A stretch of 64,000 nucleotides of DNA. It comes from Aquimarina sp. U1-2. GTDB lineage: Bacteria; Bacteroidota; Bacteroidia; Flavobacteriales; Flavobacteriaceae. Location of the stretch: NCBI RefSeq assembly GCF_017897595.1, contig NZ_JAGKIK010000020.1, forward strand, positions 1 through 64,000, in the 5' to 3' direction. Below are positions 56,201 to 64,000 of the stretch, piece after piece. The position numbers and the translations under genes are program-made. The notes beneath the pieces are model-generated. The model searched no databases, was not told the DNA's origin, and was given only the letters and a program-made list of their open reading frames with translations. The number at the start of each line of letters is the position of its first letter. The stretch's first letter is position 1.

Positions 56201-59200
56201 ATTGGCTGATAAATTTTTTGAATCTATATCTCTAAAGATTCTTTCATTTCTGTTTTCATCATTTCCAAACTTCTTTATATACCCCGTGAAAGTTTCACTG
56301 CCGGATTTCACTCTTTTACCTCCTATGTAACGTTCTTCTTTGCCATTTTCATTGACTGTGAATGCTAACAAAACACCTCCACGACCAAAGGTTATATCTT
56401 TTACAGTATTTGGGACAGTGAAAATTTTTCCTGCTGGAGAAATAAAAGAAAAAGGGCTACCCTTATCCTTTTCTTCGACATAGGCATTAAATATACCAGG
56501 AATAACATTATATCCTACAAGATACTGATAGCTGCCAAACTCCCCATCTTCATCACCCTGAAACATATACAACTCAATACCTGCAGCATGCATTTTTTTC
56601 CAGTCCATATGGTTAAGTACGGTACCATTTTCTCTATTATCCATTAACCAATTGGTACTCTCACTTGAAAATCCATAGGTATCCCAGGGGTGCTCAAGCC
56701 CGAATACACCATGTCCAAGTTCATGAGCAATAGTTTTGGCCATATTGCTGGGATCAAAAGCAAATCCATACTGCCTTTTCAAAGGCATAAAACCTTCAAT
56801 ACTTTTTGATGGACTTATTGAATTGCCTAATACAAAAACATAATATCGCTTTTTATCATACGATTTTTTGGAAGTATAGTACTTATAAATAGCACGTTCT
56901 TCTTCTGTATATTGCGCGAGCAAACTACTATCCCCTACGTCTAGCTGATTGTTACCATTAAGATCCCAATCAGTCTTTTCGATAGTCAGCGGTTCTTCAA
57001 TGGTAATATTGAAATTAACTCCTGCTTTATTATAGATCTCATTGATTTGTGTTTTCAGATCGGTTGACAATACACCTCTGTTAATCGGCACGAGAGTGAC
57101 ATTAATCTCTTTTAACTCTTGGGATGCAAGATGCACCATATTGAACACACCTGCTATTTTATATTGCTCGCTTGTGTCTTTTGGCTTTACAGTTGCTAGA
57201 ACTTCTTCTACCGCATAGTCGAATTTTCTCGTTAAAGTAAGTGTGGCTACGTCTCCGTTCCAGGTAGCATCTACCTTTACCCCATTTTTGGTTTTAAAAA
57301 TAATGTCATCTTTGGTTAAGTCGCTATCTGCAAACGTAGCTCGTGCTGTGAGTACATCCTGGGTATATCCTGATATATTTGAAACCGCTTTAAACGGTAT
57401 TGTATAATCCCCACCTCCGGCAATGGTAATTGTTTTGTATTTTTCGGTTAATTTGCTAGCTACAGCGTTAGGTACTTCATCAAAGTAATAATATCCAGAA
57501 TCCTCAAAATCTACACGAACACCTTTGGCCGATATTTGAGAAGCACCGTTTTGATCTACACCTGTAGTATTACTGGTGGTAGCTGCTCCGCCTTCTGCGG
57601 CCTCACCTTCAGTAATGGTACCATCTTCTCCCACAGTCCAAGGCGTACCTTCGCTATCGGTTATAGTTATATCTCGACCACCCGGAATGATAGCTTCTTC
57701 CCCATTTTCGCCCCTAATTACGATAGCTCCGTTGCCATCAATTTCTATACTAGAGATTACAAAGTCTACCTTCTGATCTTCTGTATCCCCACGATCTCCG
57801 TTAAACACTTCACCCACATTTGTGTTTACATCTACCGTCATTTGCGCATCTGCGCCAAATTTTGGATCATATAATGTTACAATCTCACCTTCTGCCAATT
57901 GATAATCAGTATTGATCAATATACCACTAAAGCGAACTGCAAATCTCGCCAATTCAAAATAGGGAACACGTACATAGCCTACCCCAGTAATTCTACCATT
58001 AGACTCATCTTCAATATCAGTAATAGTGATCACAAAATCTCCTGCGGTTATGCGGTCTCCTACCATAATGTTGGCCACGGGTTCTCTGTTTGTTATGGCG
58101 ATTTCGTCGGGCACAATTCCACAATTATAATTAGCAGTTTCATCCTGAGCGGTTTCGGTAGTTATTCTTTGTGGTTCGCTATATTCACTATATTGATATT
58201 TACATTTTCCCTTTACCTTATATTCATAGGTAGTCCCAGGTTTTAGATCCCAAACTGTAGCCCAAGCACTATTGGTACGCATTGTAAACCATTGGGCATT
58301 TTCTCTACCCACTTCACGATAGGCAATAGCATATTCAGTATACGTCGTTGGATCCTCATCCCAATATACATTCATTTTGGAAATTCCTTTTGGCTCGGCC
58401 GAAACATTGAGCGGAGTTTCACAGGGTTCTACTTTCGAAAACCAAAAGATTTCACTTTTCCCTTCATTTTTAAAGAGTCCAATTTCTTCTGCACCTTGTA
58501 TTGCTTTTGCCTGTACTTGCCAGGCATAACGTTTATCGGTAAGCAGCTGCGGTTGTGTAGGGCCATATACAAATGAATTCGCACGTGTAGTTGTTTGAAA
58601 TATAGGGGGCGATGATAGGAATGCAGTCTGCGGATCTACGCCATCATCCCAAATTTCTACTATACTGAGTTCGTACTCTACATTACTTACATTAATATGT
58701 CTTGGTGTCCATTGAAATACGATATTATCAACAGCCTGCGGCTCCATATTGGTGCCGTTAAGAGGTAAATTAAGTATAGGGGGTTCATTTTTAAAGATAT
58801 AGGTAGTAGCGCAAGTTTTAGAAGAAAGACGGTTACCTGTTACGAATTCAAATACTTCAAAGCAAAATTGATAGCTACCTTCTGGGATGGTTTGTCCATA
58901 TAAATTAGCTGTAATACCCTGAAGGTTTTGGAACTCAAAGTAGGGTCCCAAATCGGTATTACGTAAAACCAAGGGGGAACCTCCGTCAATAAACAAGGGC
59001 TGTGCACCCACGACGAGATCACGGCTTTCAAAAGAAATACCATTCCCTTCAAAAGACACTTTTAATCGTACCTGAAGATTACTAACCGAAATATCACTAA
59101 GTAATAGTTGCACCTGTAATGGACTGTTGATAGTAGTAGCATCGGCATAGTTATGAAAGTTAACAGGGGCAGGCGGATTAACCTGGGGCACTACAGTAAT

Positions 59201-59365
59201 CGGGAATCGTTGTGCCAGCGACACCTGTATACTACAAATGATGATAAGTAGTGTAAGTAATGTATGTCGTGATATGCCTATACTACGACGACTCAAAACC
59301 GGTATTGATTTCGAGAAAAGTACTAAGGCACGTAAACCTTGATTATCGCGTAAAAATGTATTCAT
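53201..59365 (-). CDS. TANFOR/FN3/metzincin-like surface protein with C-terminal nuclease-like toxin domain
   Basis: 2054 residues. The N-terminal extension ends in a signal peptide (TLLTLLIIICSIQVSLAQ, to about residue 52). A TANFOR domain spans about 53-330 (DISVSNLQVRLKVSFEGNGI, LFIDGGSPLVLRNTDLGPYF, IPEGSYQFCFEVFEFVTGN), then an FN3 module at about 317-405. Beta-rich modules follow. A metzincin-like region has HELGHGVFGLEH at about 881-892 and a possible Met-turn NWLMD near 908. A large helical region and an Ala-rich hydrophobic stretch (about 1565-1650) precede the C-terminal domain. That domain has an Asp in GHKLDVLFF (about 1937) and AIELKNWK (Glu-x-Lys near 1953), the PD-(D/E)XK nuclease pattern. 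No T9SS sorting domain is visible. Probably a polymorphic toxin carrier. Confidence 0.82.
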   Translation of the reverse strand: MNTFLRDNQGLRALVLFSKSIPVLSRRSIGISRHTLLTLLIIICSIQVSLAQRFPITVVPQVNPPAPVNFHNYADATTINSPLQVQLLLSDISVSNLQVRLKVSFEGNGISFESRDLVVGAQPLFIDGGSPLVLRNTDLGPYFEFQNLQGITANLYGQTIPEGSYQFCFEVFEFVTGNRLSSKTCATTYIFKNEPPILNLPLNGTNMEPQAVDNIVFQWTPRHINVSNVEYELSIVEIWDDGVDPQTAFLSSPPIFQTTTRANSFVYGPTQPQLLTDKRYAWQVQAKAIQGAEEIGLFKNEGKSEIFWFSKVEPCETPLNVSAEPKGISKMNVYWDEDPTTYTEYAIAYREVGRENAQWFTMRTNSAWATVWDLKPGTTYEYKVKGKCKYQYSEYSEPQRITTETAQDETANYNCGIVPDEIAITNREPVANIMVGDRITAGDFVITITDIEDESNGRITGVGYVRVPYFELARFAVRFSGILINTDYQLAEGEIVTLYDPKFGADAQMTVDVNTNVGEVFNGDRGDTEDQKVDFVISSIEIDGNGAIVIRGENGEEAIIPGGRDITITDSEGTPWTVGEDGTITEGEAAEGGAATTSNTTGVDQNGASQISAKGVRVDFEDSGYYYFDEVPNAVASKLTEKYKTITIAGGGDYTIPFKAVSNISGYTQDVLTARATFADSDLTKDDIIFKTKNGVKVDATWNGDVATLTLTRKFDYAVEEVLATVKPKDTSEQYKIAGVFNMVHLASQELKEINVTLVPINRGVLSTDLKTQINEIYNKAGVNFNITIEEPLTIEKTDWDLNGNNQLDVGDSSLLAQYTEEERAIYKYYTSKKSYDKKRYYVFVLGNSISPSKSIEGFMPLKRQYGFAFDPSNMAKTIAHELGHGVFGLEHPWDTYGFSSESTNWLMDNRENGTVLNHMDWKKMHAAGIELYMFQGDEDGEFGSYQYLVGYNVIPGIFNAYVEEKDKGSPFSFISPAGKIFTVPNTVKDITFGRGGVLLAFTVNENGKEERYIGGKRVKSGSETFTGYIKKFGNDENRNERIFRDIDSKNLSANTNVYVGKLNRDSGFCGIDLYTKTFENKAEGSWNSGGKLEPFTTIDFRNGAALLKERISSPEACDLCADGEKFFNKYNYLIKTDEDSQALTGISKMLCSKGDDQIDYDILVAQINKDFSDQLSNVFWGSDRALFIKARDKFWEQDGALTIYLKALQTVNNNIGSYNEKLGSNASKEEFYSALYYLNDDFINTLTYDQKENLLENIFQHNIFIGDDFFIKGKSDVSLIKKVIRSIDDAYIDGLLDKIINGSERHKPSEESGLEQKRDVLYEIINALEFERLQQTNINIKVEALSRMLNGNLFTLFGTNYQDIITKLLKSVSNEEAGAFLKALEDPKESFDDDPLVFHLKERLTNFLSNNSYTKFFEELLRLTGARAEESPDTYTVVGDLTWDVENKNYVLVSYVRDRNNYKYSYDNSTHKVNIVTCENPEETLGNCSGAPVNLIPANSSPFDLVMIHFFKDVSPFSPIPENSIYQDRPAIEGKGYAVPVIFIEHLKNNISEARLKNTAWNTFNIVITVATLGEGAAAISAVRVAAASSRLAANAGSKILLRTIGRNAFALMDFTFTVGSTAYQFGTGDNLPKEFQWVGYFFAAKGAYDLVNGGLKGLATMSKASPNQKKELIKAYNLVNNKGKEISVQELDDIITRSIKRLEDSSDPNLRKAWDEAKIYNVGAAKTDLLAKIPTTEYGKIKKFIDDLDISDPSLHTLNLLPEDKLLKLASDFERFSDGLKIKFKDPDFIEGWSLISKRAEMRLDDEILSSLRVLVKNHKGFVQGYSDELTKIFDKLAEARGGCTSCPSSNSNIDDGVGMIKDIIEDLDEVIVKVGDNATGLGDFLREMGQTAKKAKAGTFTLKTLNAKWTDLTSGGYKFSRFEGNIPDIDTGHKLDVLFFNPNTLKSRAIELKNWKNVSAIPSGSNSQFYKYLQSGKEFRYYFNGNTEQAKTAFQNIFKNSDKAKELFEVRPGFFTKHSLPNGTRIRSWEEVKSLADDGLLINHSLFDFIY

Positions 59366-59368
59366 AGG

Positions 59369-61834
59369 TTAGTTCTTTTCTATGTATTTTAATATAAACG
59401 TGTCTGGATCTGTATGATGAACAGATTCCTTCATATAAAAATCGATGATCTGGGTAATCAAATATAGCTCAATTTCCTGATCTGTCTTTCCATTATCTTT
59501 TAAACGGAATATATTTTCTTTCTCTTGCTCCATCAACCTATCGAGATATTGGTCTGGTTTTTCTATTTTTTCAATAGTTTTATATTTAGAAATAATGGGC
59601 AGCATCCATCTATGCCCAATTAATCTGGCTAGTGCCATTTCACTATTTTTTTCTAGGCGGGCGTATGTTTCTTGTAACTCTTTGTAAGATTGCAGTCGTT
59701 CTTCAGGTGTTTTTTTGTGTAGTTGATGATTATCTACAGCTACTTTTGCTTTTACAAAGGCTTTCTCGAACGCATAATCCAATCGTAGCATATCTCTTTG
59801 TAATTCAATAATAATATCAAATACCATGGCATGATATCCATTAAGATAATCTTCGTAACTGTAGAGTTCTTTTAAAAAATCGATAGCCTTTTCTTTGTAA
59901 TCCTCTACACTTTTTTGATCTGCTGCGATTTGTCGTAACATGGTAAGTTCTCCCTTTTTATACTCAGGTATATGGTTGAAATGAGAATTATCCTGTAGAA
60001 TAGCTAATTTATGATTCACCTCGTCCATAGTGCCATTGTACAAAGAATCTCTAAACCTGAAATTGAGTAGTTTGTCTTTTTTGGATCTTTTTTTCTTCTT
60101 TTCTTTTTTCTTGGGCCATTTAAACTTTGGTGCTTTAAACTTGTCAAATGTATAATTGTAGGCAAAAGTGGCCGTGAAATTTTGATTGGATACCGTAGTT
60201 GTATTTCTTAATTGGGATAACAGATTAAGACTAAAATTATGTTTCTTTTTGAAGGTATAGTTACTACTTAAACGAATATTAGTTACATCTCCTTGTTTTT
60301 CTCCATTGTTACTACTCTGGTTGTAGCTTACAGAACCTGTAGTTCGTAACTTTTTTTCAAAGAATTGTTTGTTTACAGATACTGTAGGGCCAAAAGTAAG
60401 ATTGTTATCCACCCCAATAGTACTATAATTTACATTGACTGCCGTAGCAATATTTAGGCTTTTTTCAGGATATCCTATAGTATACGCTGCACTACCATTA
60501 TAAAATCTGGAGTCCCCATTTTCTGCAACTTGTCCACCTTGTTTGTTTATGGCATTTTGAAAAGACAGGGCTACATTAAGATTCTTTTTTCTCTCTTCGG
60601 AATCTTTAAGAATATAATTAGCATTTATATTTGCATTTTGAGAAATCTGCTGAAAGTCTAACGTATCCAGATTATCAGTTTGAGCAACCTCGTTAATAAA
60701 ATCAAATTGATTTTTAATATTTGTATACGACTGAAAATTTGAATATCCCCCAGATATATTCAATTTTTCTGAAGCCGTATACGCAACGTTTACTGCACTA
60801 ACGATACGCTGAAGTTGAGCACTTTTTGTATTGTCCAGATCATCTCTTTGCAATCCCCCATTAAAAGAAATATTTACTTTATCGGCAAAAATACTTTGAG
60901 TCGCGTTTAGGGTAATATTTTCAAGATCATTATTAAAGAAATAAGCACCAAATGTGCGATACTCTGGATCAATGTATTCGTAACCTACTCCTATAGAACC
61001 TTTTGCTACTTGATAATTAAGGTTGGCATTGTACGCTTTATAATGTCGGGTGGTAACATTATTAGTAAGAAATAACGACAAGATAAATGGATTTGCTTCT
61101 TCTCCTACAGCATTTATATCTTCGGTAATAGCAGAAGATGCAGCCTCTATTCGTAATTCTCCTCTATCAAAAAATTTGAACCCTCCTTCTATACTTGCCA
61201 CTATGTTTTCTTTGGGTAATAATTCAAATTCTACAGGTACTGGATTGTCGAGAGAGTTTTCATCATCAGCAGCTCTAAAAAAAGTAATTCCAAGAGAAAA
61301 TTTCTCTTCGGTGTATAGCGTTTTTAGACCATATCCTATACGTTTAAAAGCAGGTTCAGACTGCGAATCGTTTTCTACATATTCCGATTCTTTTAATAGT
61401 CGCCCATACATTGCACTTATTTTAAACTTACTCCCGGGGGTGAGGTCGACTCCCAATCCGGTAAACTGATGACCACTTAATGTATAAGGAGAAAATGTCA
61501 TGCTTACATCTCCAATATGAGCAGTAACCCATTTATAAGAGGGATGAATACTTAACCTATTAAATGAAAACGGATTGCTGTTTTGAAATTTTTGATTTGT
61601 GTATGAAAATGAAAACGGTATGTTATAAACGCCGCTAATATTCAAATTTACATTACCTGTCACAAAATATGTAAATGGGTCTCTATTAGCTTCTCCCTCG
61701 TAAAAAACTGTATTGGCGGCTATACCCCCGGTAAGTTTAAAAAGCTTAGCTTTACCAATTTGCCCCAAATCCTGGCAAAAGGTAACCGTGGGTAAACACA
61801 AGAAAAAGATATAACAGCGTAATTTTGGGGTCAA
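59369..61834 (-). CDS. Outer-membrane beta-barrel protein with helical C-terminal domain
   Basis: 821 residues from a TTG start. An in-frame stop lies two codons upstream and a complete signal peptide follows (RCYIFFLCLPTVTFCQ), so the start is well fixed. Residues about 21-570 are amphipathic strands of alternating pattern rich in aromatic residues (YNIPFSFSYTNQKFQNSNPF, KISAMYGRLLKESEYVEND, KLNISGGYSNFQSYTNIKNQ), typical of a large barrel. A very basic stretch lies near 573-590 (KKKEKKKKRSKKDK), then a helical domain of about 220 residues. It is first in the 25-kb run and 3 bp from the TANFOR gene. It may be the outer-membrane anchor or exporter for the downstream giants; this is inferred. 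Confidence 0.82.
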   Translation of the reverse strand: MTPKLRCYIFFLCLPTVTFCQDLGQIGKAKLFKLTGGIAANTVFYEGEANRDPFTYFVTGNVNLNISGVYNIPFSFSYTNQKFQNSNPFSFNRLSIHPSYKWVTAHIGDVSMTFSPYTLSGHQFTGLGVDLTPGSKFKISAMYGRLLKESEYVENDSQSEPAFKRIGYGLKTLYTEEKFSLGITFFRAADDENSLDNPVPVEFELLPKENIVASIEGGFKFFDRGELRIEAASSAITEDINAVGEEANPFILSLFLTNNVTTRHYKAYNANLNYQVAKGSIGVGYEYIDPEYRTFGAYFFNNDLENITLNATQSIFADKVNISFNGGLQRDDLDNTKSAQLQRIVSAVNVAYTASEKLNISGGYSNFQSYTNIKNQFDFINEVAQTDNLDTLDFQQISQNANINANYILKDSEERKKNLNVALSFQNAINKQGGQVAENGDSRFYNGSAAYTIGYPEKSLNIATAVNVNYSTIGVDNNLTFGPTVSVNKQFFEKKLRTTGSVSYNQSSNNGEKQGDVTNIRLSSNYTFKKKHNFSLNLLSQLRNTTTVSNQNFTATFAYNYTFDKFKAPKFKWPKKKEKKKKRSKKDKLLNFRFRDSLYNGTMDEVNHKLAILQDNSHFNHIPEYKKGELTMLRQIAADQKSVEDYKEKAIDFLKELYSYEDYLNGYHAMVFDIIIELQRDMLRLDYAFEKAFVKAKVAVDNHQLHKKTPEERLQSYKELQETYARLEKNSEMALARLIGHRWMLPIISKYKTIEKIEKPDQYLDRLMEQEKENIFRLKDNGKTDQEIELYLITQIIDFYMKESVHHTDPDTFILKYIEKN

Positions 61835-62638
61835 ATGTTAATGTTTTCTTAAATACAAATGCGAAAATATTCTTTTTTAATCAGGTTACCAAAAACAGAA
61901 ACGCTTTTCGTTGAAATTTTTGCAAACTACATCAGAAGGTAGAACTTTCTATCTAATATGCTAGTATCATGAAATTAACAATACTTATAATACCCTTTAC
62001 GCATTTTATTTATGGTATTCAAAATATAAAAAGAGGTTATGTTTTCTTTAAGATAATTTATCTTAGAATGTGATTTGACTATACATTTATAACTTGATAG
62101 TATCTCAAAAGTGCCTTAAATCTAATATTTATTAATATCTGCTAATATTCAGAAACATGTATACGAAACAAAAATAAAATAAGAGAGTAATTAAAAAATA
62201 TTGTAATATCGAGCTGAAATAAACGATGAATACAATACCAAAAATTTTTATCGCTTTGAAAAGAATTCACGATTGAAAAAATTATCACTGGGTGTAAACT
62301 TAACACTTTAAGATAGTATTTTTTTAACACCACAAAAGAGACGCTTGTATACACAGGAATTAATTACATCTACAATACTGATAATTAAATATATTGAAGG
62401 AAGCTAGAGGATTAGTGCAAATCTAGTTATCTTTAAGAACGTTGATGAACTTAGATTAGGGAGAACAGCCGAAATCATCAGTAGTTGTATAGGAGCGAAA
62501 CCAATAACCATAAAATTATATGATATACACAGAAATTTACTAACTAGCACACTTTTAAAACCACTTCGAGAATCAATTTTACTCAATACATATGAGATTA
62601 GAACTTTTTTTGAACTTTAATCTGAATAATTTACTTTT
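61835..62638. other. Intergenic region with a start-less open frame
   Basis: About 800 bp between the divergent envelope run and the hydrolase gene. It should hold the promoter of the 821-residue barrel gene, but no convincing Bacteroidetes -7/-33 pair was found. The plus-strand frame 62408-62620 is open for 70 codons without an ATG and reads like protein (RLGRTAEIISSCIGAKPITI). It may be the 3' end of a degraded gene. Nothing else is interpretable. Confidence 0.35.
62408..62620 (+). pseudogene. Possible gene remnant (70 codons, no start codon)
   Basis: The frame runs from just after a TAG at 62405 to a TAA at 62618-62620 with no ATG. The translation has a balanced composition (NLVIFKNVDELRLGR, KLYDIHRNLLTSTLLKPLR, ILLNTYEIRTFFEL) unlike the low-complexity text of random AT-rich DNA. 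It ends 18 bp before the next gene. No family is recognised; chance is a real alternative. Confidence 0.25.
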
Positions 62639-63652
62639 ATGGATTCGTTGACCCAAATTATTTTAGGTGCTGCTGTAGGAGAGGCCACTTTAGGAAAAAA
62701 AGTAGGTAACAAAGCCATACTTTGGGGAGCCGTTGCTGGTACTATTCCAGATCTTGATGTACTCTCAAATTTTTTTGTAGATAATGTCACGGCAAATGAA
62801 TTGCATCGAGGATTTTCTCACTCTATCTTATTTTGTGTGATAACAGCACCCATTTTTGGCTGGTTACTCTCAAAATTATACAAAAATCGAGAAGCAGGTT
62901 GGTGGGATTGGTCCAAGTTGATGTTTCTAGGATTAGTGACACACCCTATTTTAGATGCATTTACTACATGGGGTACCCAGCTTTTTTGGCCTTTCAAAAT
63001 TAAAATAGCTTTTAACACCATATCGGTAATAGATCCATTATACACACTTCCTTTTTTAGCCTGTGTTTTGTTGACTATGCGGTACAAACGAAACCATCCC
63101 AAAAGAAGAAAATACAATTACCTTGGTTTACTAATTAGTAGCTTTTATCTTTTGATCACAGTAATACTACAACAAAATGCTAAAGCTAATTTTGTGGCAA
63201 GTTTAGAAAATAAGAGCATTCCCTTTATTAAAATACAAACCCGGCCTACCTTAATGAATAGTATTTTATGGACAGCCAATGTAGAAACTGAAGATTCATT
63301 TCTTATTGGTTATTATTCCCTTTTTGATAAAGACGATGTCATCCATTTTTCTGAATTTCCAAAAAATCATGAGGCCTTAGCAGATATCAAAGAAAATTCT
63401 CTTCTTGTTCGACTTGTACAACTAACTGAAGGTTGGTATACTATAGAAAGAACACCAGATAATATATATTTTAATGATCTTCGTTTTGGGTTGTTAGGTG
63501 TAGGATCTAAAACGGATCGTTTTGTATTCAGTTATGAATTATATGTTGATGATCAGGGAAACCTTAGAGCAAGAGAACGGGAACGAGAAATGGCTAATGC
63601 CGGTGGACTTTTAAAAAAATTATTTCTTCGAATACTGGGAAATAAAACATAG
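62639..63652 (+). CDS. YdjM/DUF457-type membrane metal-dependent hydrolase
   Basis: 337 residues. The N-terminal half has about four membrane helices and the family motifs MDSLTQIILGAAVGEATLGK, GTIPDLDVLSNFF, HRGFSHSILF and THPILDAFTTWGTQLFWPF. The Asp and His residues are the proposed metal ligands (PF04307, YdjM/LexA-binding-related hydrolase). The C-terminal half (about 200-337) is a soluble, exported-looking beta-rich domain ending in a basic tail. Membership is clear; the physiological substrate of the family is not established. The ATG start matches the family start exactly. It is transcribed alone from the gap upstream. Confidence 0.9.
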   Translation: MDSLTQIILGAAVGEATLGKKVGNKAILWGAVAGTIPDLDVLSNFFVDNVTANELHRGFSHSILFCVITAPIFGWLLSKLYKNREAGWWDWSKLMFLGLVTHPILDAFTTWGTQLFWPFKIKIAFNTISVIDPLYTLPFLACVLLTMRYKRNHPKRRKYNYLGLLISSFYLLITVILQQNAKANFVASLENKSIPFIKIQTRPTLMNSILWTANVETEDSFLIGYYSLFDKDDVIHFSEFPKNHEALADIKENSLLVRLVQLTEGWYTIERTPDNIYFNDLRFGLLGVGSKTDRFVFSYELYVDDQGNLRAREREREMANAGGLLKKLFLRILGNKT

Positions 63653-63935
63653 AACTAAACTACTTCAGGGAAAATCCATAAAGTCTATAAAGTATTTGTC
63701 TGAAAACTATTTTTATATTCCTTTTGGCATTAGTACTATGCTAAGAAAGGTATAGTACTACTGTAGCTATAAACGTATTCCACCACAATAATGATATAAA
63801 ATTGCCAACGAACTCTTAATTAATTTGCTTTTACCCTTAGAAATTATTCTCTTTAACAAAGTATTACAAGAAAATAGTAGTATTCCTGCTTAAACCCGGA
63901 ATCCAATTCGTCTAACTCGAAAATAAGTAATTTAA

Positions 63936-64000
63936 ATGAGCGAAAAATATAAGATTCAAGTCAATGAAACATTTGAATTTGACCTTACCCATGCAGATAC
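63936..64000 (+). CDS. Start of a gene, possibly a biotin carboxyl carrier-like protein (cut by right edge)
   Basis: The ATG at 63936 opens a frame of 21 complete codons to the edge (MSEKYKIQVNETFEFDLTHA and on). The N terminus resembles flavobacterial biotin carboxyl carrier subunits of acyl-CoA carboxylases, which often begin with a similar YK..VN..F.F.L pattern. Too little is present to confirm; no biotinylation motif is in the window. A 283-bp gap precedes it. Confidence 0.5.
   Translation, partial: MSEKYKIQVNETFEFDLTHAD

Noticed and set aside
61969-62073. 34-codon plus-strand frame beginning MKLTILIIPF
   Set aside because: Hydrophobic and short, no coupling or spacing support; likely chance in AT-rich DNA.
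62142-62586. Two minus-strand frames of 60-70 codons in the intergenic gap
   Set aside because: Hydrophobic, low-complexity translations with no ribosome site, neighbour coupling or family resemblance.

Overview
The window looks like a chromosome segment of a marine Flavobacteriaceae (Bacteroidetes), possibly Aquimarina-like. The genus is only an impression; the family-level call rests on several traits. The DNA is AT-rich. There is a type IX secretion (T9SS) C-terminal sorting domain with SprB-type repeats, and many giant secreted repeat proteins. A TANFOR-domain protein, a BatA/DUF58/MoxR/DUF4175/DUF4159 block, and a GMC/DUF1080/Gfo-Idh-MocA sugar-oxidation cluster are also present. No rRNA, tRNA, CRISPR array or insertion sequence was found.

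Layout. (1) 1-7097, minus: the N-terminal 2365 residues of a giant secreted Ig/PKD-like and cadherin-like repeat adhesin, whose C terminus lies beyond the left edge. (2) 7828-9906, minus: a SAP/DUF6434-like protein, a secreted orphan and a small-multidrug-export membrane protein. (3) 10052-21086, minus: a compact run in transcription order tldD (with Tat signal), tldE/pmbA-like, DUF4159, MoxR ATPase, DUF58, BatA-N protein, DUF4175 protein with a His-rich loop, and a membrane protein. (4) 21896-26899: two small genes, an SbtA-type bicarbonate permease, a convergent CbbR-like LysR regulator beside a perfect palindrome, an SPFH/prohibitin-like lipoprotein, and a short HPF/RaiA protein. The HPF leader carries a hairpin element that recurs 10 kb away. 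(5) 27372-35718, plus: an operon for oxidising sugars or glycosides at the cell envelope. It has a cytochrome c lipoprotein, GMC oxidoreductase, Tat-exported gluconate-dehydrogenase-type subunit 3, two TIM-barrel isomerases, an MFS transporter, a Gfo/Idh/MocA dehydrogenase, a DUF1080 hydrolase and a 43-residue membrane protein. (6) 36912-61834, minus: about 25 kb of co-oriented envelope genes. In transcription order: a beta-barrel protein (821 aa), a TANFOR/FN3/metzincin-like protein with a C-terminal nuclease-like domain (2054 aa), a cytosolic beta-propeller-like protein abutting it (339 aa), two small envelope proteins, an orphan secreted giant (1568 aa), an FN3 protein (702 aa) and a SprB-repeat/T9SS giant (2214 aa). 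(7) 62639-64000, plus: a membrane metal-dependent hydrolase and the first codons of a possible biotin-carrier protein.

The most interesting region is 36912-61834. I read it as an outer-surface assembly with a swappable effector and immunity module: the TANFOR protein ends in a PD-(D/E)XK-like domain and its stop codon directly abuts the start of a signal-peptide-less beta-propeller gene. That is an inference from architecture and context. Second in interest is a 98-99 bp dispersed element whose two copies keep hairpin pairing through G-U wobbles on one strand only.
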